From positions 1-64,000 of the forward strand of contig CANTFG010000279.1 in assembly GCA_947652605.1 (NCBI GenBank): a stretch of DNA of 64,000 bases, read 5' to 3'. A model generated the notes under the pieces. That model saw only the letters and a program-made list of their open reading frames with translations, had not been told where the DNA came from and did not search any database. The stretch's first letter is position 1. The number at the start of each line of letters is the position of its first letter. A program made the position numbers and the translations under genes. Origin of the DNA: Elmis aenea. Lineage: Eukaryota; Arthropoda; Insecta; Coleoptera; Elmidae. Shown piece after piece: positions 58,401-64,000 of this stretch.

Positions 58401-59524
58401 TGTATTCATGTAAAGAGGCGATGGATAAACTGTTCGTGTGATATACAAATCAATAATTAAAATTGTTTCGAAATAGTCGCTCAAGGAACATTATGTATTA
58501 ACTAAAGCACGGTATTTTTAGGAAATTATTAAAAATTAAAACCAGCTCATTGAAAGACATATGCAAAACAATTGTATTCATGTAAAGAGGCGATGGATAA
58601 ACTGTTCCTGTGATATACAAATCAATAATTAAAATTGTTTCGAAATAGTCGCTCAAGGAACATATGTATTAATTAAAGCACGGTATTTTTAGGAAATTAT
58701 TAAAAATTAAAACCAGCTCATTGAAAGACATATGCAAAACAATTGTATTCATGTAAAGAGGCGATGGATAAACTGTTCCTGTGATATACAAATCAATAAT
58801 TAAAATTGTTTCGAAATAGTCGCTCAAGGAACATATGTATTAACTAAAGCACGGTATTTTTAGGAAATTATTAAAAATTAAAACCAGCTCATTGAAAGAC
58901 ATATGCAAAACAATTGTATTCATGTAAAGAGGCGATGGATAAACTGTTCCTGTGATATACAAATCAATAATTAAAATTGTTTCGAAAAAGTCGCTCAAGG
59001 AACATATGTATTAACTAAAGCACGGTATTTTTAGGAAATTATTAAAAATTAAAACCAGCTCATTGAAAGACATATGCAAAACAATTGTATTCCTGTAAAG
59101 AAGCGATGGATAATCTGTTCCTGTGATATACAAATCAATAATTAATTAAAATTGTTTCGAAATAGTCGCTCAAGGAACATATGTATTAACTAAAGCACGG
59201 TATTTTTAGGAAATTATTAAAAATTAAAACCAGCTCATTGAAAGACATATGCAAAACAATTGTATTCATGTAAAGAGGCGATGGATAAACTGTTCCTGTG
59301 ATATACAAATCAATAATTAAAATTGTTTCGAAAAAGTCGCTCAAGGAACATATGTATTAACTAAAGCACGGTATTTTTAGGAAATTATTAAAAATTAAAA
59401 CCAGCTCATTGAAAGACATATGCAAAACAATTGTATTCCTGTAAAGAAGCGATGGATAATCTGTTCCTGTGATATACAAATCAATAATTAAAATTGTTTC
59501 GAAATAGTCGCTCAAGGAACATAT
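55416..59524. repeat. 24-monomer HOR, copy 1 (4,109 bp)
   Basis: Twenty-four monomers; 24 x 171 is 4,104, plus one base in the cattatg monomer at 58323 and four in an aattaattaaaat insertion near 59141. Rare markers that recur in copy 2 are aactatag (55762), tttttaagaaatt (about 56467), ggcaatgg (56878), aaaattatttcg (57261), acacatg with ttaacttaag (about 57462), the tandem pair of T-tract monomers at 57810 and 57981, and attaattaaag (58671). It also has private changes such as gaacttatg, caagcaac and ttcggaaatag. Confidence 0.92.
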
Positions 59525-60550
59525 GTATTAACTAAAGCACGGTATTTTTAGGAAAATATTAAAAATTAAAACCAGCTCATTGAAAGACAAATGCAAAACA
59601 ATTTTTTTCATGTAAAGAGGCGATGGATAAACTGTTCCTGTGATATACAAATCAATAATTAAAATTGTTTCGAAAAAGTCGCTCAAGGAACATATGTATT
59701 AACTAAAGCACGGTATTTTTAGGAAATTATTAAAAATTAAAACCAGCTCATTGAAAGACATATGCAAAACAATTGTATTCCTGTAAAGAAGCGATGGATA
59801 ATCTGTTCCTGTGATATACAAATCAATAATTAAAATTGTTTCGAAATAGTCGCTCAAGGAACATATGTATTAACTATAGCACGGTATTTTTAGGAAATTA
59901 TTAAAAATTAAAACCAGCTCATTGAAAGACATATGCAAAACAATTGTATTCATGTAAAGAGGCGATGGATAAACTGTTCCTGTGATATACAAATCATAAA
60001 TTGAAATTGTTTCGAAATAGTCGCTCAAGGAACATATGTATTAACTAAAGCACGGTATTTTTAGGAAATTATTAAAAATTAAAACCAGCTCTTTGAAAGA
60101 CATATGCAAAACAATTGTATTCATGTAAAGAGGCGATGGATAAACTGTTCCTGTGATATACAAATCAATAATTAAAATTGTTCAGAAATAGTCGCTCAAG
60201 GAACATATGTATTAACTAAAGCACGGTATTTTTAGGAAATTATTAAAAATTAAAACCAGCTCTTTGAAAGACATATGCAAAACAATTGTATTCATGTAAA
60301 GAGGCGATGGATAAACTGTTCCTGTGATATACAAATCAATAATTAAAATTGTTCAGAAATAGTCGCTCAAGGAACATATGTATTAACTAAAGCACGGTAT
60401 TTTTAGGAAATTATTAAAAATTAAAACCAGCTCATTGAAAGACATATGCAAAACAATTGTATTCATGTAAAGAAGCGATGGATAAATTGTTCCTGTGATA
60501 TACAAATCAATAATTAAAATTGTTTAGAAATAGTCGCTCAAGGAACATAT

Positions 60551-60721
60551 GTATTAACTAAAGCACGGTATTTTTAAGAAATTATTAAAAATTAAAACCA
60601 GCTCATTGAAAGACATATGCAAAACAATTGTATTCATGTAAAGAGGCGATGGATAAACTGTTCCTGTGATATACAAATCAATAATTAAAATTGTTTCGAA
60701 ATAGTCGCTCAAGGAACATAT
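60551..60721 (+). repeat. Representative consensus-like monomer
   Basis: This 171-bp copy is close to the array consensus and illustrates the landmarks. A T-tract follows acggta at positions 21-25. An A/T-only stretch with attattaaaaattaaaa covers 31-47. An NdeI-type catatg lies at 64-69, and a second is formed across the monomer junction at 167-171 plus 1. An 8-bp palindrome acaattgt is at 74-81. The four CpG sites are at 16, 97, 147 and 156. An 8-bp palindrome tttcgaaa covers 144-151. This copy differs from the commonest form by tttttaagaaatt instead of tttttaggaaatt near position 27, a marker of the 24-monomer HOR. Confidence 0.95.
60694..60710 (+). other. CENP-B-box-like motif, one per typical monomer
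   Basis: Monomer positions 144-160 read tttcgaaatagtcgctc. Against the mammalian CENP-B core nTTCGnnnnAnnCGGGn, the TTCG, the central A and the first CG match, and the last two G positions are c and t, so seven of nine core positions fit. Against the full 17-bp box only 8 positions fit. The motif is present in most monomers. It is changed to ttcag, tttag or tttcc forms in particular monomer families, which removes the TTCG half, while an a at 152 (tttcgaaaaag) leaves the core matches intact. Binding by a CENP-B-like or pogo-transposase-derived protein is conjecture. The coordinates mark one example copy. Confidence 0.35.
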
Positions 60722-61063
60722 GTATTAACTAAAGCACGGTATTTTTAGGAAATTATTAAAAATTAAAACCAGCTCTTTGAAAGACATATGCAAAACAATT
60801 GTATTCATGTAAAGAGGCGATGGATAAACTGTTCCTGTGATATACAAATCAATAATTAAAATTGTTCAGAAATAGTCGCTCAAGGAACATATGTATTAAC
60901 TAAAGCACGGTATTTTTAGGAAATTATTAAAAATTAAAACCAGCTCATTGAAAGACATATGCAAAACAATTGTATTCATGTAAAGAGGCAATGGATAAAC
61001 TGTTCCTGTGATATACAAATCAATAATTGAAATTGTTTCGAAATAGTCGCTCAAGGAACATAT

Positions 61064-61234
61064 GTATTAACTAAAGCACGGTATTTTTAGGAAATTATTA
61101 AAAATTAAAACCAGCTCTTTGAAAGACATATGCAAAACAATTGTATTCATGTAAAGAGGCGATGGATAAACTGTTCCTGTGATATACAAATCAATAATTA
61201 AAATTGTTTAGAAATAGTCGCTCAAGGAACATAT
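61064..61234 (+). repeat. Hybrid monomer at unequal-crossover junction
   Basis: The 5' part carries ctctttg, aagaggcg and aaactg, like monomer 10 of the HOR (56955 and 61748). The 3' end carries tttag, like monomer 6 (56271 and 60380). Those parents differ at position 108 (c against t) and position 146 (c against t). This copy has c at 61171 and t at 61209, so the exchange falls in the 38 bases between. A crossover between monomer 10 of one copy and monomer 6 of another predicts exactly the observed order 9, 10/6, 7, 8, 9, 10, 11. Confidence 0.8.
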
Positions 61235-63971
61235 GTATTAACTAAAGCACGGTATTTTTAAGAAATTATTAAAAATTAAAACCAGCTCATTGAAAGACAT
61301 ATGCAAAACAATTGTATTCATGTAAAGAGGCGATGGATAAACTGTTCCTGTGATATACAAATCAATAATTAAAATTGTTTCGAAATAGTCGCTCAAGGAA
61401 CATATGTATTAACTAAAGCACGGTATTTTTAGGAAATTATTAAAAATTAAAACCAGCTCTTTGAAAGACATATGCAAAACAATTGTATTCATGTAAAGAG
61501 GCGATGGATAAACTGTTCCTGTGATATACAAATCAATAATTAAAATTGTTCAGAAATAGTCGCTCAAGGAACATATGTATTAACTAAAGCACGGTATTTT
61601 TAGGAAATTATTAAAAATTAAAACCAGCTCATTGAAAGACATATGCAAAACAATTGTATTCATGTAAAGAGGCAATGGATAAACTGTTCCTGTGATATAC
61701 AAATCAATAATTGAAATTGTTTCGAAATAGTCGCTCAAGGAACATATGTATTAACTAAAGCACGGTATTTTTAGGAAATTATTAAAAATTAAAACCAGCT
61801 CTTTGAAAGACATATGCAAAACAATTGTATTCATGTAAAGAGGCGATGGATAAACTGTTCCTGTGATATACAAATCAATAATTAAAATTGTTCAGAAATA
61901 GTCGCTCAAGGAACATATGTATTAACTAAAGCACGGTATTTTTAGGAAATTATTAAAAATTAAAACCAGCTCTTTGAAAGACATATGCAAAACAATTGTA
62001 TTCATGTAAAGAGGCGATGGATAAACTGTTCCTGTGATATACAAATCAATAATTAAAATTATTTCGAAATAGTCGCTCAAGGAACATATGTATTAACTAA
62101 AGCACGGTATTTTTAGGAAATTATTAAAAATTAAAACCAGCTCATTGAAAGACATATGCAAAACAATTGTATTCATGTAAAGAGGCGATGGATAAACTGT
62201 TCCTGTGATATACAAATCAATAATTAAAATTGTTTCGAAATAGTCGCTCAAGGAACACATGTATTAACTTAAGCACGGCATTTTTAGGAAATTATTAAAA
62301 ATTAAAACCAGCTCATTGAAAGACATATGCAAAACAATTGTATTCATGTAAAGAGGCGATGGATAAACTGTTCCTGTGATATACAAATCAATAATTAAAA
62401 TTGTTTCGAAAAAGTCGCTCAAGGAACATATGTATTAACTAAAGCACGGTATTTTTAGGAAATTATTAAAAATTAAAACCAGCTCATTGAAAGACATATG
62501 CAAAACAATTGTATTCCTGTAAAGAAGCGATGGATAATCTGTTCCTGTGATATACAAATCAATAATTAAAATTGTTTCGAAATAGTCGCTCAAGGAACAT
62601 ATGTATTAACTAAAGCACGGTATTTTTAGGAAAATATTAAAAATTAAAACCAGCTCATTGAAAGACAAATGCAAAACAATTTTTTTCATGTAAAGAGGCG
62701 ATGGATAAACTGTTCCTGTGATATACAAATCAATAATTAAAATTGTTTCGAAATAGTCGCTCAAGGAACATATGTATTAACTAAAGCACGGTATTTTTAG
62801 GAAAATATTAAAAATTAAAACCAGCTCATTGAAAGACAAATGCAAAACAATTTTTTTCATGTAAAGAGGCGATGGATAAACTGTTCCTGTGATATACAAA
62901 TCAATAATTAAAATTGTTTAGAAAAAGTCGCTCAAGGAACATATGTATTAACTAAAGCACGGTATTTTTAGGAAATTATTAAAAATTAAAACCAGCTCAT
63001 TGAAAGACATATGCAAAACAATTGTATTCCTGTAAAGAAGCGATGGATAATCTGTTCCTGTGATATACAAATCAATAATTAAAATTGTTCAGAAATAGTC
63101 GCTCAAGGAACATATGTATTAACTAAAGCACGGTATTTTTAGGAAATTATTAAAAATTAAAACCAGCTCATTGATAGACATATGCAAAACAATTGTATTC
63201 ATGTAAAGAGACGATGGATAAACTGTTCGTGTGATATACAAATCAATAATTAAAATTGTTTCGAAATAGTCGCTCAAGGAACATTATGTATTAACTAAAG
63301 CACGGTATTTTTAGGAAATTATTAAAAATTAAAACCAGCTCATTGAAAGACATATGCAAAACAATTGTATTCATGTAAAGAGGCGATGGATAAACTGTTC
63401 CTGTGATATACAAATCAATAATTAAAATTGTTTCGAAATAGTCGCTCAAGGAACATATGTATTAATTAAAGCACGGTATTTTTAGGAAATTATTAAAAAT
63501 TAAAACCAGCTCATTGAAAGACATATGCAAAACAATTGTATTCATGTAAAGAGGCGATGGATAAACTGTTCCTGTGATATACAAATCAATAATTAAAATT
63601 GTTTCGAAATAGTCGCTCAAGGAACATATGTATTAACTAAAGCACGGTATTTTTAGGAAATTATTAAAAATTAAAACCAGCTCATTGAAAGACATATGCA
63701 AAACAATTGTATTCATGTAAAGAGGCGATGGATAAACTGTTCCTGTGATATACAAATCAATAATTAAAATTGTTTCGAAAAAGTCGCTCAAGGAACATAT
63801 GTATTAACTAAAGCACGGTATTTTTAGGAAATTATTAAAAATTAAAACCAGCTACTTGAAAGACATATGCAAAACAATTGTATTCCTGTAAAGAAGCGAT
63901 GGATAATCTGTTCCTGTGATATACAAATCAATAATTAAAATTGTTTCGAAATAGTCGCTCAAGGAACATAT

Positions 63972-64000
63972 GTATTAACTAAAGCACGGTATTTTTAGGA
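63972..64000 (+). repeat. Partial monomer at window end
   Basis: The last 29 bases are monomer positions 1-29 without a change, so the array continues past the window. By alignment to copy 1 this monomer should be a tttcgaaaaag type, like the one at 59183. Confidence 0.9.

Larger units (their letters stand above)
60551..61918. repeat. Tandem 4-monomer duplication inside the 24-mer HOR
   Basis: 60551-61234 and 61235-61918 each hold a tttttaagaaatt monomer, a ctctttg/ttcag monomer, a ggcaatgg/taattga monomer and a ctctttg monomer. The units are 684 bp apart (ggca at 60987 and 61671). HOR copy 1 has this set once (56442-57125). The fourth monomer of the first unit is a hybrid; the fourth of the second unit is of the parental ctctttg/ttcag type. 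Confidence 0.9.
23591..62944 (+). repeat. Monomer family with a T7 tract and two linked variants
   Basis: Eleven monomers carry three changes together: aggaaaatatt in place of aggaaattatt, acaaatgc in place of acatatgc (losing the NdeI-type site), and acaatttttttcatg in place of acaattgtattcatg. They start at about 23591, 30949, 33345, 35741, 51308, 55416, 57810, 57981, 59525, 62603 and 62774. They usually lie between cctg/ataatctg monomers. The strict linkage shows descent from one founder monomer. Confidence 0.88.
19655..63287 (+). repeat. Monomer family with ttcgtg and one-base-longer cattatg end
   Basis: Twenty-three monomers share ttcgtg at position 111-116 and an extra base that turns the terminal catatg into cattatg, making them 172 bp. 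They end near 19823, 21533, 22560, 24101, 25299, 27180, 28891, 29918, 31459, 32315, 33855, 34710, 36251, 41040, 42749, 47198, 48909, 49935, 51818, 52671, 53702, 58490 and 63284. Two subtypes exist: tgaaaacc with cattgaaag (for example 19655, 25131, 47040), and gatag or catag with ttaaaacc (most others). The family is absent left of 19.6 kb and its spacing (10, 6, 9, 5, 9, 28 monomers and so on) is a simple ruler for the HORs. Confidence 0.88.
23088..63971 (+). repeat. Alternating tttcgaaaaag and cctg/ataatctg monomer pairs
   Basis: Right of 23 kb a two-monomer theme recurs: a monomer with tttcgaaaaag (a at position 152) followed by one with attcctg, aagaagcg and ataatctg. Examples start at 30277/30448, 35399/35570, 50966/51137, 54390/54561, 58837/59008 and 63630/63801. 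The pair lies at different places in the 14-, 24- and 36-monomer units, so it is probably an older dimeric building block reused in each. Confidence 0.7.
11..64000. repeat. 171-bp satellite DNA array, 374 monomers
   Basis: The whole span is a head-to-tail array of one AT-rich monomer of 171 bp, about 49 G+C per monomer (29%). The phrase gtattaactaaagcacggta recurs every 171 bases, for example at 60551, 60722 and 60893. Summing marked intervals gives 374 monomers plus 29 bases. All copies lie in one orientation, and no insertion larger than 4 bp interrupts them. Monomers differ at a limited set of positions, mainly 27-34, 43, 54-62, 65-85, 92-118, 136, 144-152 and 166-171, and these variants travel in recurring combinations that define higher-order repeats. 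The length is close to nucleosome spacing and equals that of primate alpha satellite, but the sequence is not alpha satellite. A centromeric or pericentromeric role is inferred from array type only. I do not recognise the family. Confidence 0.98.
59525..64000. repeat. 24-monomer HOR, copy 2, with 4 extra monomers, cut by window end
   Basis: Tandem copy of 55416-59524. Up to about 61.2 kb the offset is 4,109 bp (aactatag at 59871). Beyond it the offset is 4,792-4,793 bp (aaaattatttcg at 62053, ggcaatgg at 61671, attaattaaag at 63464). The difference of 684 bases is exactly four monomers, gained as a duplication of 60551-61234. The four-base insertion of copy 1 near 59141 lies beyond the part visible here, or is absent. 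The copy is incomplete at 64000; roughly two monomers of the unit are missing. Confidence 0.92.

Noticed and set aside
60624..60631. acaattgt and tttcgaaa palindromes as operators or hairpins
   Set aside because: Each is only 8 bp perfect and the sequence around them is not dyad-symmetric. Such short palindromes are expected in AT-rich DNA.
11..64000. Repeating open frame on the minus strand, about 56 codons per monomer
   Set aside because: 171 is 57 codons, so the same frame recurs in each monomer and stays open until a TAA formed by the gttaa of the complementary strand. From an ATG it gives only about 27 residues, there is no start context or domain, and one-base variants break the register. 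It is a by-product of the repeat. All forward frames contain stops in every monomer.
11..64000. CRISPR array
   Set aside because: The repeats are regular, but there are no unique spacers; the full 171-bp unit is repeated end to end.
11..64000. Primate alpha satellite, because of the 171-bp length
   Set aside because: The sequence does not resemble the alpha consensus as I know it; only the length agrees, and the CENP-B-like match is partial.
11..64000. Transposable element, or terminal repeats within the array
   Set aside because: No insertion above 4 bp, no inverted segment and no target-site duplication was seen. The periodic phrase gtattaacta continues without a gap.

Overview
The window is one uninterrupted satellite DNA array. 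After ten unrelated bases at the left edge, everything from base 11 to base 64000 is a head-to-tail tandem repeat of one 171-bp monomer, always in the same orientation. I count 374 monomers (the first lacks about 6 bases) plus a 29-bp partial copy at the right edge. I see no protein gene, RNA gene, transposon, inversion or other unique sequence. The monomer is about 29% GC. This points to pericentromeric or centromeric heterochromatin of a eukaryote. I do not recognise the monomer as a named satellite. It has the same length as primate alpha satellite but not its sequence. CpG is not depleted, which leans towards a genome with little CpG methylation, such as many invertebrates, but the lineage stays open.

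Layout. (1) Bases 11-2041 are a noisy stretch with many homopolymer indels, probably an unpolished contig end. (2) Bases 2042-5803 hold two copies of an 11-monomer higher-order repeat (HOR, about 1.88 kb); the noisy stretch is a rougher relative. (3) Bases 5804-19312 are a mosaic of shuffled multimer blocks with no net length change over 78 monomers. (4) From about 19.3 kb a different set of diagnostic variants takes over. A block of about 5.5 kb at 19.3-24.8 kb recurs at 26.7-32.2 kb. A 14-monomer HOR (2,396 bp) is present twice at 31463-36254. A 36-monomer unit (6,158 bp) is present twice in tandem at 37281-49596, with very few differences. (5) Bases 49597-55415 are another mosaic. (6) Bases 55416-64000 hold two tandem copies of a 24-monomer unit (4,109 bp); the second gained four monomers and contains a hybrid monomer that fits an unequal crossover.

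The most interesting sequence element is a 17-bp stretch at monomer positions 144-160. It matches seven of the nine core positions of the mammalian CENP-B box, and the variants that hit it alter the TTCG half in specific monomer families. This parallels the box-plus and box-minus monomers of alpha satellite, but it is a hypothesis and may be chance. Beyond an apparently uncharacterised HOR satellite, I found no new genetic system.

In all entries monomer position 1 is the G of GTATTAACTA. The typical monomer has cattg at 54-58, ttcctg at 111-116 and tttcg at 144-148. Families are named by short variant tags.
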